A stretch of DNA of 64,000 nt from Runella rosea (GTDB taxonomy: Bacteria > Bacteroidota > Bacteroidia > Cytophagales > Spirosomataceae), in assembly GCF_003325355.1 (NCBI RefSeq), contig NZ_CP030850.1, positions 4,333,501 to 4,397,500 on the forward strand, given 5' to 3'. The translations under genes and the position numbers were made by a program. The notes under the pieces are model-generated. The model did no database searches. It was not told the origin of the DNA and saw only the letters and a list, made by a program, of their open reading frames with translations. Shown here in pieces: positions 53,653-62,502 of this stretch (within the stretch, counting starts at the first letter, position 1; each line of letters starts with the position of its first letter).

Positions 53653-54776
53653 CGATTATTCACTCCATAAAAGCCACTGAAGTTGTAGTGCCAGCCAAGC
53701 CTGGCAGTTTGAATTCTGAAGAGGTGATTGACAAAGACGCGGCGTTTGCGCAGAAATTTTTGACGGGGGAACGTTGGACAGAATTTGCCAACCAGCCCAA
53801 ATGGATTCTTGAAATTACGCTTAAAAACGGCCTGACTGGCATTGGCGAAACCTACCGCAGCGCATCAAAAGAGTTGTTATACGAAGCCATGCAAGCCTTT
53901 GTTGGACAGGATGTGTTGAAATTAAACTGGCGGCGGTTGCCCGTCAATGACCAACGAATTTATGAAGCTTTTGAGACGGCAGTACTGGACTTGGTGGGTA
54001 AAATCCTGAATGTGCCTATTGCTCAATTGCTCGGTGGCGCTTACCGCGACCGCATTGATTGCTTTGGTTGGACGGGCCGCCGTACGCCAGAAGATGCCGC
54101 CCAAAAAGCCTTTGAGGCCATGCAGAAAGGGCATAAAGCCTTTAAATTCAAATGCTCCGACGAAGATCCCGTGCGACTTTGGACCGAAGAAATCAGGAAA
54201 AAGTGCGGTGACGGTATCAAAATTCTGCTCGATCCCAACCAACGCTGGACTGACGTGGATACAACCTTGAAATTGATGGAAGGCGTAGAGAAAGACATCA
54301 TGCTCGGCTTGGAAGATCCGATTTTGCATGCCGACGTAGCAGGTTTCAAATACCTCCGTGAGACGTTGGGTATTCCGATGTATCGTCATATTTCGTTGCC
54401 ATACACCCAAGATATTCGCGATATGATTGCTTTTGTACGGGCCGATGCAGTGGATGGTTATAATTTCAACGGCTCGGCGTACAATTGCGTTTTGCTGGCC
54501 GAAATCGCGCATTTGGAAGGCAAATCCTGCTGGCGGGGGTCGGAAGTAGATTTAGGAATTTCGGAAACAATGGGGCTTCAGATTGCGGCCGCAAGCGTCA
54601 ACTGCACCGTTCCTTCCGATATTTTCGGGGAGCTTGTACGGGAAGATGATTTAATTGTTCAACCCATCCGATTTGAGAATGGCGCGGCGCTTGTTCCGCA
54701 AGGTGCCGGCCTTGGGATTGAGTTGGACAGAGAGGCGTTGAAGAAGTATAAAATAAGTGAAATGAACGCTCAGTAA
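53649..54776 (+). CDS. Mandelate racemase/muconate lactonizing-type (enolase superfamily) enzyme
   Basis: A 375-residue enzyme. N-terminal capping domain (1-120), then the barrel with KxK motif FKFK (Lys166, Lys168), metal ligands near Asp195 (LLDPNQRW) and Glu224 (LEDPI), and a third ligand site further on. Many family members dehydrate sugar acids to 2-keto-3-deoxy acids. Partnership with the DapA-type aldolase two genes on supports that role. Translationally coupled to the dehydrogenase gene; substrate unknown. Confidence 0.88.
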   Translation: MTIIHSIKATEVVVPAKPGSLNSEEVIDKDAAFAQKFLTGERWTEFANQPKWILEITLKNGLTGIGETYRSASKELLYEAMQAFVGQDVLKLNWRRLPVNDQRIYEAFETAVLDLVGKILNVPIAQLLGGAYRDRIDCFGWTGRRTPEDAAQKAFEAMQKGHKAFKFKCSDEDPVRLWTEEIRKKCGDGIKILLDPNQRWTDVDTTLKLMEGVEKDIMLGLEDPILHADVAGFKYLRETLGIPMYRHISLPYTQDIRDMIAFVRADAVDGYNFNGSAYNCVLLAEIAHLEGKSCWRGSEVDLGISETMGLQIAAASVNCTVPSDIFGELVREDDLIVQPIRFENGAALVPQGAGLGIELDREALKKYKISEMNAQ

Positions 54777-54787
54777 ACCCACAAACT

Positions 54788-55714
54788 ATGAAAAAATCGG
54801 TTGTGTCTTGGTCCATTTTGTTTGCCTGTAACTTCATGTGGGCGTTTCATTTTACGAGCATCAAACTGACTCAGGATCAGGTCGGGCCGTATTTTACAGT
54901 GTGGGCACCTATGCTGTTGGCCACGATTTTACTGGCTCCGTTTGTAGTCCGAGATTTTAAAAAAGGCGGCAAAAAGCTGAAAGACATTTTAATTTTTGTT
55001 CAGTTAGCGGCATTGGGTGCGTTTCCCTCGCAGGTATTGATGACTTGGGGTACGCAGTATTCTTTGGCCAGTAATGCCGCCATTTTGGTCCTGACCCTGC
55101 CCGTCATTACTGCCGTTTTTGCGTTCCTCATTCTAAAAGAAAAAATGAATGCCGCCCGTTGGGTAAGTTTTGCCATTGCCATCATCGGGGTTGCTTTGTG
55201 CTCTACCGACGACATCAAACGTGCTGATTTGAGCTCGCGCTATGCCTTGGGCAATATCCTGATTTTTCTGGCCATTCTGGGCAATGCGTACTACAACGTC
55301 GGCTGCAAGAAAATTGCCGAGAAATACACCGAAATCGAAATGGTGTTTTACACCTATCTGGTCATGTGTATTTTGTTGACGCCTTTGGTGCTGTATTATG
55401 AACCCGAAATGTTTGGCAAGATTCCCGAATTCACCACTAACACCTGGATTGGCATGATTTCGCTGACGGTATTCCATAATTTCCTTTCCATGGTGTTGTT
55501 TTTCAGGGCTTTGAAGTATTTGGACGCTACGCAGGTCGCCTTGTCAAATTACCTTATTACGTTTATGGGACTGCCCATTGCAGCCCTTTGGTTGGGCGAA
55601 AAGCTTAATACACAGGCCATTATCGGAGGGATATTGGTTCTGGTTTCTACCCTTATTCTCTCCATTGTTGATAGTAGAGTACAGCAAAAAAAATTGGTTA
55701 ATAACAATCCATAA
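54788..55714 (+). CDS. DMT-family (EamA) permease
   Basis: A 308-residue inner-membrane protein with ten predicted helices in two EamA repeats (about 5-140 and 155-300); the repeat signs are SNAAILVLTLPVITAVFAFLILKEKMN and GLPIAALWLGEKLNTQAIIGGILVLVST. It moves small metabolites; inside this operon it may import or export the pathway's acid or an end product. Gaps of 11 bases on both sides. Confidence 0.88.
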   Translation: MKKSVVSWSILFACNFMWAFHFTSIKLTQDQVGPYFTVWAPMLLATILLAPFVVRDFKKGGKKLKDILIFVQLAALGAFPSQVLMTWGTQYSLASNAAILVLTLPVITAVFAFLILKEKMNAARWVSFAIAIIGVALCSTDDIKRADLSSRYALGNILIFLAILGNAYYNVGCKKIAEKYTEIEMVFYTYLVMCILLTPLVLYYEPEMFGKIPEFTTNTWIGMISLTVFHNFLSMVLFFRALKYLDATQVALSNYLITFMGLPIAALWLGEKLNTQAIIGGILVLVSTLILSIVDSRVQQKKLVNNNP

Positions 55715-55725
55715 TCAGTAAAGTT

Positions 55726-56679
55726 ATGTCAGAGCTAACAAACGAACTTTTCGGCGTTGTTCCGATTATTCCCACTCCATTTACCGAAAACGAGGAAATC
55801 GACGAAGATGCCCTCCGCAATTTGATTGATTTCGCCATCGCGGGCGGTATCAAAGCCGTTTGCCTTCCCGCTTACGCAAGCGAGTTTTACAAATTGACCG
55901 ACGACGAAAAACTGCAAGTCGTACGTGTAGCAGTCGAGCATGCCGCGGGGAGGCTTAAAATTGTGGCGCAGTCAAATCATCCTTCTTTGAAAGTGGCCAT
56001 AAAACTGGCGCAGGCCAACGTGAAAGCAGGAGCCGATGTGGTGTCGTTGGCGGTGCCGCGTATTTTCAGCCTACCCGAAAGTTCGTTGAAACAATACCTA
56101 TCGGAATTCCTGCAATCCATTCCCAATACTCCTGTTTTGATTCAGGATTTTAACCCCGGTGGGTCATCCATCAGCGTGGAGTTTATCAAAGAATTGATGG
56201 ATGAAAATCCTAATTTCAAATACCTGAAACTCGAAGAGCCGCTTTGCGCGCCCAAATTTGAAAGCATCATTAACGCTACCAAAGGCAAAGTCGGCCTGTT
56301 TGAAGGTTGGGGTGGTTTGTACATGCTGGAACTGATTCCTATTGGTATCAGAGGGGTTATGCCAGGGCTGGCGGTTTCTGATATTCTGCAACGCGTGTTT
56401 GATTTGCGTCGCAGCGGCGAAGATGGCAAGGCGTTTGATTTGTTTGAGAAAGTAATGCCACAAATTTTCTTTTCGTTGCAAAATATGGAACTTTTCCATT
56501 ATGCCGAAAAAGAATTGCTCATCGCTCGCGGCGTATTGAGCAACAGCATTGCCCGCAAGGCAGCCTATATTCCCGACGCGTCGAGCATCAGTTACATTCG
56601 TGAATTAAATCAACGCGTTCTTGACGTACTAAATGACGAAACGTATGCAATTCGTCCTGCGGTGGCAGCGGTAGTATAA
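55726..56679 (+). CDS. DapA-family (dihydrodipicolinate synthase/aldolase) enzyme
   Basis: A 317-residue TIM-barrel Schiff-base aldolase. VVPIIPTPFTENEEIDEDALRNLIDF is the family start, the Schiff-base Lys is Lys168 in YLKLEEP, and GGLYMLELIPIG the GxGG-like segment. The usual GGTTGE stretch is replaced by CLPAYASEF, which argues against lysine synthesis and for a 2-keto-3-deoxy sugar-acid aldolase or related lyase. It follows the permease by 11 bases. Likely splits the product of the enolase-superfamily enzyme. Confidence 0.87.
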   Translation: MSELTNELFGVVPIIPTPFTENEEIDEDALRNLIDFAIAGGIKAVCLPAYASEFYKLTDDEKLQVVRVAVEHAAGRLKIVAQSNHPSLKVAIKLAQANVKAGADVVSLAVPRIFSLPESSLKQYLSEFLQSIPNTPVLIQDFNPGGSSISVEFIKELMDENPNFKYLKLEEPLCAPKFESIINATKGKVGLFEGWGGLYMLELIPIGIRGVMPGLAVSDILQRVFDLRRSGEDGKAFDLFEKVMPQIFFSLQNMELFHYAEKELLIARGVLSNSIARKAAYIPDASSISYIRELNQRVLDVLNDETYAIRPAVAAVV

Positions 56680-56687
56680 ATAAATTG

Positions 56688-56754
56688 GTCACAAAGTATC
56701 ACTGAGTTATGCACAGAGGTACACAAGGGTTAGCACTGAGTAGAACTCAGTGAT
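56688..56754. repeat. CACAGAG-type intergenic hairpin, copy G
   Basis: ATCACTGAGTT (56698-56708) pairs perfectly with AACTCAGTGAT (56744-56754); ACAAAG and CACAGAGG units lie between. It sits between the aldolase and SDR genes. Confidence 0.6.
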
Positions 56755-56769
56755 CCCAATTTTAATAAG

Positions 56770-57522
56770 ATGATAAACATGAATGAATTTAGCGGACAGG
56801 TAGCATTGGTGACGGGGGCAGCCTCGGGCATCGGATTGGTGGTTGCCCATAAACTTCTTGACGAAGGTGCCCAAGTGGCCTTACTTGATTTTAACGAAAA
56901 AGGATTACAACAGGAGTTTGAAAGCTACGGCGACCGAGCATTACTCATCGGCATTGACATCACCGACGAAGCGCGGGTACAGGAAGTGATTCAACAGGCG
57001 TTGGCGCATTTTGGCAAAGTGGATATTCTCGTCAACTGCGTGGGAATCACGGGCGTAACCAACCTCAAAAGTCACGAAGTAAGCAGTGAGAATTTACATA
57101 AAGTGTTTGAAGTCAACTTTATGAGTTGCTTTTATACCTCAAAAGCCGTTTTACCTTCCATGATGGCGCAGAAATACGGACGTATCCTGCACATTGCGTC
57201 AATTGCAGGCAAGGAAGGAAATGCGGGCATGTTGGCGTATTCGGCTTCCAAAGCGGCGGTCATTGGGCTGACGAAAGTACAGGGCAAAGAATACGCAGAG
57301 TACGGCATCACGGTCAACGCCTTGGCCCCGGCCGTGATTCAAACGCCGTTGGTGGATGCCATGCCTGAAGTACAGGTAAAATACATGACCGACAAAATTC
57401 CGATGAAACGCTGCGGCACGCTTGACGAAGCCGCCAATTTGGTGGCCTATATCGTATCGTCCAAAAACAGCTTTACCACTGGCTTTACCTTTGACTTGTC
57501 GGGAGGAAGAGCTACGTATTAA
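56770..57522 (+). CDS. SDR family dehydrogenase
   Basis: A 250-residue classical short-chain dehydrogenase. TGAASGIG (residues 15-22) binds NAD(P), NCVGITG lies near 93-99, and the catalytic pair is Tyr157 and Lys161 in AYSASKAAV with the Ser in HIASIAGKEG. SGGRATY ends the chain as usual. It probably oxidises or reduces a sugar or sugar acid of the same pathway. A second Met at 56779 is possible as start. A hairpin follows. Confidence 0.92.
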   Translation: MINMNEFSGQVALVTGAASGIGLVVAHKLLDEGAQVALLDFNEKGLQQEFESYGDRALLIGIDITDEARVQEVIQQALAHFGKVDILVNCVGITGVTNLKSHEVSSENLHKVFEVNFMSCFYTSKAVLPSMMAQKYGRILHIASIAGKEGNAGMLAYSASKAAVIGLTKVQGKEYAEYGITVNALAPAVIQTPLVDAMPEVQVKYMTDKIPMKRCGTLDEAANLVAYIVSSKNSFTTGFTFDLSGGRATY

Positions 57523-57533
57523 GTGTGTCACTA

Positions 57534-57564
57534 CGCAGTCGCTCGCAAAACGCGAGCGACTGCG
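57534..57564. terminator. Hairpin between the SDR and GH20 genes
   Basis: Perfect 13-bp stem CGCAGTCGCTCGC (57534-57546) with 57552-57564, loop AAAAC. No T run; may limit read-through into the glycosidase genes. Confidence 0.65.
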
Positions 57565-57586
57565 CTAAACCTTTAATTTTCTGTTC

Positions 57587-59656
57587 ATGAAATCCCTTTT
57601 GATTGTTTTTGGCACCTGTTTTTGGGCGTTTACAGGGATTTTTGCCCAAAATCGCCCCGTTTTATACCCCGAACCGACTTCCATTCGATACGAACAAGGC
57701 GAACTGTTGCTGCAAAATCTCTCACTTTATGTAGCGCCGACGGCTTCTAAAGACTTTGTTTTTGCCCTGAACGAACTCAAACAAACGATTCGGGAGCGGA
57801 GTGGGAAAACGCTTAAAATGGCCAATACCGCCAATACAGCAAACATTCGGTTTACAGTCAAAACACCGGGACGGGAATTGCCCGAAACCAACGAAGCGCA
57901 GACTGGAAGCATGCGGGAACATTACTCGCTTTCCATCAATGCCAAAGGAGTTGAAATCATCGCCCAAACCTCAACGGGCCTGTATTATGCCGTTCAGACG
58001 ATTCGACAATTGATTCAGGGTTCGGGAGCAAAAGCAGCGTTGCCTTTTGTGACGATTCAGGACCAACCTCAGTTGGCTTTTCGGGGTGTGATGATGGATT
58101 TTGCGCACGGGGGATTGTTAACCGTGGACGAAATCAAAAAACAGATCGACTTTTTGGCGCGTTGGAAAACCAACCAATATTATTTTTACAACGAAGTCAG
58201 TATTGAACTTGCCGGCTATTCCACCCTCAATTACAAGGCAAGCTACACCCAAGATCAAATCAAAAGCATCATTGCCTATGCCCGTGAGCGGCACATCGAC
58301 GTGATTCCGTTTGTGAATTTTTACGGGCATTTGCACGAACTGATTCGAAACGAAAAATACGCTTCTCTGGCCATTGGGCGCTACGGACACGAGCTTGACC
58401 CGCGTAACGCTGGCGTACAGACTTTGCTCAAAAATTGGATAAAACAATATACCGCGTTGTTCAAAAGCCCATTTATTCACGTGGGTTTTGATGAAACTTG
58501 GGAAACCAAACGCTTAAACAGCACTGGCGAAATGTCTTTGAATCCCGAAGCGCTGTTTATTCAGCAACTGACGTTTGTAAGCGACGAACTCAAGCAATAC
58601 GGTAAAACGCTCATGGCGTGGACGGATATGAATTCGTTTTATCCCGACATCATGAAGAAATTTCCTGCCGAGGTCATTCCGGTCATTTGGCAATACTCTC
58701 CCGATTCTGCGGCTACGTACCAGTATTTGAATCCCGTTTTGAAAGAGAAAAAGCCCTTTTTTATTCAACCGGCCGTTTCGGGTTGGGGACATATTTATCC
58801 CGAAGCCGATTATACTTACGACAACATTGATTTGTGTTTGCGAGCAGGTTTGCGTCATAAAACACTAGGTTTTATCACCTCCGTTTGGACAGATTCGGTA
58901 GAGCCGTTTGTGCGCTCATCGTGGATGTTTATGGCCTACGGCTGTATTTCCGCGTGGCAGGGCAAATCCCCTGATAAACAGGCATTCGCCCGAAACTACG
59001 CGTCGGTGATGTATCCCAATGCTGGCAAAGAAATGGGTGATGCTTTCGACAATATTGCCACCTCAGTCGAATATTTGAAGAAATGCCTAGGCAAAAACAC
59101 CCAAAGTATGCCGCGTGGCACGTTGGTAGAAGCGTGGTCAAATCCTTTTTCAGCCTATTATCTGGCCAATACCGAAGCACACGCGGCGGAATTCAGAGAA
59201 GTTCGGAAATACAGCGAAGAGGCTCAGGCTAATTTGATTGCTGCTCTGCAAAAAGCATCTAAAGCCGACAGTGCTTTTATCAGTTCATTGCTGGTGTCGG
59301 CGCGGCTCATTAATTATTCGGCCACGCGATTTATTTGGGCCAAGGCCATCGTAGACCGTTGGAATTATGCCATGCTCGTCAAAAAGAAAGAAGATTACGT
59401 GATTTATGATTTGACGTATCCCTGCCACAGTTTATTGGTGGATGCGATGGACGAAACGGGCGAACTGAAACAAATTTATGCTCAAACGTGGCTCTCGGAA
59501 TACATGCCCTATCGGCTGAACTCTATCTTGGGGCGATTTGATGTGGAATATAGCCTTTGGCGAAAACTGCACCTGAAAGTCGTTGATTTTCAAATTCAGC
59601 GTAAAAAAGAAGAACCTGTGCAGTCATTTGAAGCAATGTTTAAACCCGATTTTTAG
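57587..59656 (+). CDS. GH20 beta-N-acetylhexosaminidase-type glycosidase
   Basis: A 689-residue exported enzyme. Signal peptide to about residue 20 (GIFAQNRP). Residues 22-155 are the GH20b-type N-terminal domain, then the barrel with FRGVMMDFAHGGLL and the catalytic pair Asp302-Glu303 in HVGFDETWE. GH20 enzymes cleave terminal GlcNAc or GalNAc by substrate-assisted catalysis. The usual HxGGDE reads HVGFDE. The C-terminal 180 residues are helical and unlike standard hexosaminidases. It is followed by a gene starting three bases after the stop. Confidence 0.88.
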   Translation: MKSLLIVFGTCFWAFTGIFAQNRPVLYPEPTSIRYEQGELLLQNLSLYVAPTASKDFVFALNELKQTIRERSGKTLKMANTANTANIRFTVKTPGRELPETNEAQTGSMREHYSLSINAKGVEIIAQTSTGLYYAVQTIRQLIQGSGAKAALPFVTIQDQPQLAFRGVMMDFAHGGLLTVDEIKKQIDFLARWKTNQYYFYNEVSIELAGYSTLNYKASYTQDQIKSIIAYARERHIDVIPFVNFYGHLHELIRNEKYASLAIGRYGHELDPRNAGVQTLLKNWIKQYTALFKSPFIHVGFDETWETKRLNSTGEMSLNPEALFIQQLTFVSDELKQYGKTLMAWTDMNSFYPDIMKKFPAEVIPVIWQYSPDSAATYQYLNPVLKEKKPFFIQPAVSGWGHIYPEADYTYDNIDLCLRAGLRHKTLGFITSVWTDSVEPFVRSSWMFMAYGCISAWQGKSPDKQAFARNYASVMYPNAGKEMGDAFDNIATSVEYLKKCLGKNTQSMPRGTLVEAWSNPFSAYYLANTEAHAAEFREVRKYSEEAQANLIAALQKASKADSAFISSLLVSARLINYSATRFIWAKAIVDRWNYAMLVKKKEDYVIYDLTYPCHSLLVDAMDETGELKQIYAQTWLSEYMPYRLNSILGRFDVEYSLWRKLHLKVVDFQIQRKKEEPVQSFEAMFKPDF

Positions 59657-59659
59657 AAA

Positions 59660-60733
59660 ATGAACACTATAGAATTTATCAGTCCCATCAACGGTGATAT
59701 GCTCCATTCCTATGATGGTTTGGTGGAAAAGGGAACGCTGCATACCATAGTAAAGGTTAAAGCGCCGTTGCAGCATTTGATTGTGATTAACGGCGTAGAA
59801 GCAAGAGAACGGAAAGGTGTTTTTGAAGCACAAATCACCCTGAGTGACTATGAAAATTCGGTAGAAGTTCACGATAGAACCACAGGCGAAAACCAACAGA
59901 TAACGGTTTTTTGGCTACCCAATTTCGCAGGTCACTACCGCCTTTCGATTGACGATAATATCTGGTTTTTGCGCGATATTCACCAAAATTCAGCTCGTTA
60001 TACATCTATTTTCGATAATGAATACTTGGGTTTTTTGAAACAGGTTCACGATACCTACGGCACCAAAATCCACCTGAATCTTTTTTACGAAACAGAGGGC
60101 TTCAACCTGTCGCAGTTGACAGATAAATACAAATCAGAATGGACAGCCAACGCCGATTGGCTTCGTCTGAGCTTTCACGCACGTGGTGAGTTTCCCGATA
60201 TGCCGTACCGTACGGCAGGCTACCAACAAGTGGCCGAAGATTGCGAATTGGTCAACAACGAGATTCAGCGCTTTGCGGGGGAGGCCGTGATGGGCCCTGT
60301 CACTACATTGCATTGGGGCGAAGCCACCGTGGAAGGTTCCCGTGCCTTGCGAGATGCGGGTTATGTAGGACAATTGGGGTACTTTAATGTAGATGATGAT
60401 CTGTTCGCGGTGTCGTATTATTTGACCGTGGAACAGCGCCGCCAGGTGAAAAAACGCTTTGTATGGCACGATACACAGGAGGGAATTACGTTTGTCCGCA
60501 GTAGCATTGTCATTGATAAAAAAGAGTTACCCGACATTGTACCCCATCTCGACAATTACGCCAATCTGCCCTCAGGCTTGCCGCCGTACGTTGATTTTTT
60601 GGTACACGAGCAATATTTCTATCCGTTTTACGAAGCCTATCAACCCGATTTTCGCGACCGCATTCTCACCTGCGTTCAATGGGCTACCGACAAAGGCTAC
60701 ACCCCTGCATTTTTAGGGGATTGTATTTTGTGA
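59660..60733 (+). CDS. Possible NodB-fold deacetylase-like protein
   Basis: A 357-residue soluble protein without signal peptide. Residues 1-95 are beta-rich and the rest looks like a (beta/alpha) barrel: SIDDNIWFLRDI (near 99-110) has the paired Asp of polysaccharide deacetylases, KIHLNLFYETEGFNL and WLRLSFHARGEFPDMP supply the later strand and a His. VTTLHWGEATVEG follows. The pattern is suggestive, not decisive. Three bases after the GH20 gene, so coupled to it; deacetylation of a released amino sugar would fit. What else it could be is open. Confidence 0.5.
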   Translation: MNTIEFISPINGDMLHSYDGLVEKGTLHTIVKVKAPLQHLIVINGVEARERKGVFEAQITLSDYENSVEVHDRTTGENQQITVFWLPNFAGHYRLSIDDNIWFLRDIHQNSARYTSIFDNEYLGFLKQVHDTYGTKIHLNLFYETEGFNLSQLTDKYKSEWTANADWLRLSFHARGEFPDMPYRTAGYQQVAEDCELVNNEIQRFAGEAVMGPVTTLHWGEATVEGSRALRDAGYVGQLGYFNVDDDLFAVSYYLTVEQRRQVKKRFVWHDTQEGITFVRSSIVIDKKELPDIVPHLDNYANLPSGLPPYVDFLVHEQYFYPFYEAYQPDFRDRILTCVQWATDKGYTPAFLGDCIL

Positions 60734-60812
60734 GATAAAGGGTTGAGTAAGAAAGAAAAAGTGCAGGAAAGAATAATAATCAACCTAAAATCTCTGATTT
60801 TTTAGTTTTCTA

Positions 60813-60888
60813 GCCTTCTCGTGAAACGTCTTGTAATTTCGGATAAAGCGCAACGCGCCCGAAATTACAGAGCGTTGAACGAGAAGGC
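60813..60888. repeat. Long imperfect inverted repeat (30-base arms)
   Basis: The left arm (60813-60842: GCCTTCTCGT, then TGTAATTTCGG) and right arm (60859-60888) pair over 25 of 30 positions around a 16-base loop that itself pairs (GCG/CGC). It lies in the 241-base gap between the deacetylase-like and GH109-like genes. No T run. Confidence 0.7.
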
Positions 60889-60974
60889 GGGGCCCAGCGG
60901 CTGGGAGCGACCTGCAAAGTTTCAAACTCAATGGCATTAGGGCATACACAGAAGAAGGATAAACCGCTAGAAAT

Positions 60975-62396
60975 ATGGAAAACAACCGCAGAAATTTCTT
61001 GAAAACGGCAAGCGCAACAGGTTTAGGGCTTTTTGCTTCCAATCCCTTTGCGGCATACGCCACTACGCCCGACGAATGGGCAGAAGTGCATGAACAGGCC
61101 AACCGCCCCCGCGTCCAAAAATTCAACATGAGTGGCTACGCCGCTCCCAAACTCGACAAAGTACGCATCGGATTCATCGGGTTGGGCAATCGTGGTATGG
61201 GAGCCGTAGAGCGCATGAACAAAATCGAAGGTGTAGAAATCAAAGCCCTGTGCGACCTTCGGACGGAGAAAGTAAATGCCGCTAAAAAGTTGGTGGAAGC
61301 CTCAGGTCACCGTCCCGAAACCTATGTTGGCAGTCCCGAAATCTGGAAAAAACTGGCCGAACGCACCGATTTGGATTTAATTTATATCCTCACGCCTTGG
61401 GCTTTTCACACGCCGATGGCCGTATTTTCGATGGAAAACGGCAAGCACGTATGCGTGGAAGTGCCCGCCGCCAAAACCGTTGAAGAAGCTTGGCAATTGG
61501 TCGAAACCTCAGAGCGGACCAAAAAGCATTGCATGATGGTCGAAAACTGCTGCTATGATTTTTCGGAATTGCTCACGCTCAATTTGGCCCGCAACGGTTT
61601 CTTTGGGGAGATTGTCCACGGCGAGGCGGCTTATATCCATAATTTGCAGGAATACGTGTTCTCAAAAACACACTTCTATCAATTGTGGGAACTTCACGAA
61701 ATGTATCAGCGCAAAGGGAATCTGTACCCAACGCACGGACTCGGACCTATTTGTCAGGTGATGAACATCAATCGCGGCGATAAAATGGAATACCTCACGT
61801 CCATGTCGAGCAACGATTTTGTGTTGGGGAATTTAGCCAAAGAACTCGCTGCCAAAGATGATTTTTACAAACCTTACGTGGACAAGCAGTTCAATGGCAA
61901 TATGAGCACGACGACCATCAAGACCCATAAAGGCAAAACCATTATGGTTCAGTACGATGTCTCGTCGCCGCGACCTTATTCGCGAATTCAATTGGTAAGC
62001 GGCACCAAAGCCGTAGGTTTGAAATACCCCGAACCGGCGCGGTATTCCACGGGGCATGAATGGATGAGTGCCGAAGAGTACAAAACCTTGGAGCAAAAAT
62101 ACCTGCCACCCATCGTGAAAAAGATGGGCGAAGTCGCCAAGAAAGTCGGCGGGCACGGTGGCATGGATTTTCTGATGGACTGGCGCACGATTGACTGCCT
62201 TCGCAATGGCCTACCACTCGACCAAGATGTGTACGATGCCGCGCTGTGGAGTTGTATTGCACCGCTGAGTGGCTGGTCGGTAGCCCATCGTTCCAATTCT
62301 ATTGAAGTACCCGATTTTACAGGAGGCTCGTGGAAAACCAACGCGCCCGTTGATATTTCGATGACCAAAGGTGGTACCACAAAAGCGAAAGTTTGA
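60975..62396 (+). CDS. Tat-exported GH109-like (Gfo/Idh/MocA) protein
   Basis: A 473-residue protein with a twin-arginine signal (NRRNFLKTASATGLGLFA). The Rossmann motif is GFIGLGNRGMG (about 63-73). GHRPETY, YILTPWAFHTPMA, CVEVPAAKTVEEAW, KGNLYPTHGLGPICQ and SGWSVAHRSNSIEVPDF are the pattern of family GH109 alpha-N-acetylgalactosaminidases, NAD-dependent glycosidases. With GH20 just upstream, it fits removal of alpha-linked GalNAc. Substrate is predicted by family only. Confidence 0.88.
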   Translation: MENNRRNFLKTASATGLGLFASNPFAAYATTPDEWAEVHEQANRPRVQKFNMSGYAAPKLDKVRIGFIGLGNRGMGAVERMNKIEGVEIKALCDLRTEKVNAAKKLVEASGHRPETYVGSPEIWKKLAERTDLDLIYILTPWAFHTPMAVFSMENGKHVCVEVPAAKTVEEAWQLVETSERTKKHCMMVENCCYDFSELLTLNLARNGFFGEIVHGEAAYIHNLQEYVFSKTHFYQLWELHEMYQRKGNLYPTHGLGPICQVMNINRGDKMEYLTSMSSNDFVLGNLAKELAAKDDFYKPYVDKQFNGNMSTTTIKTHKGKTIMVQYDVSSPRPYSRIQLVSGTKAVGLKYPEPARYSTGHEWMSAEEYKTLEQKYLPPIVKKMGEVAKKVGGHGGMDFLMDWRTIDCLRNGLPLDQDVYDAALWSCIAPLSGWSVAHRSNSIEVPDFTGGSWKTNAPVDISMTKGGTTKAKV

Positions 62397-62502
62397 GGAA
62401 TGCCCCCAAATAGGATTTTGCCTTGACTTTTTGAATTTTATATGGCATTTTGCGTTTATTATTCTGTAAAATCAGTTCAAAAATCTAAATCTCTTACGTT
62501 CC

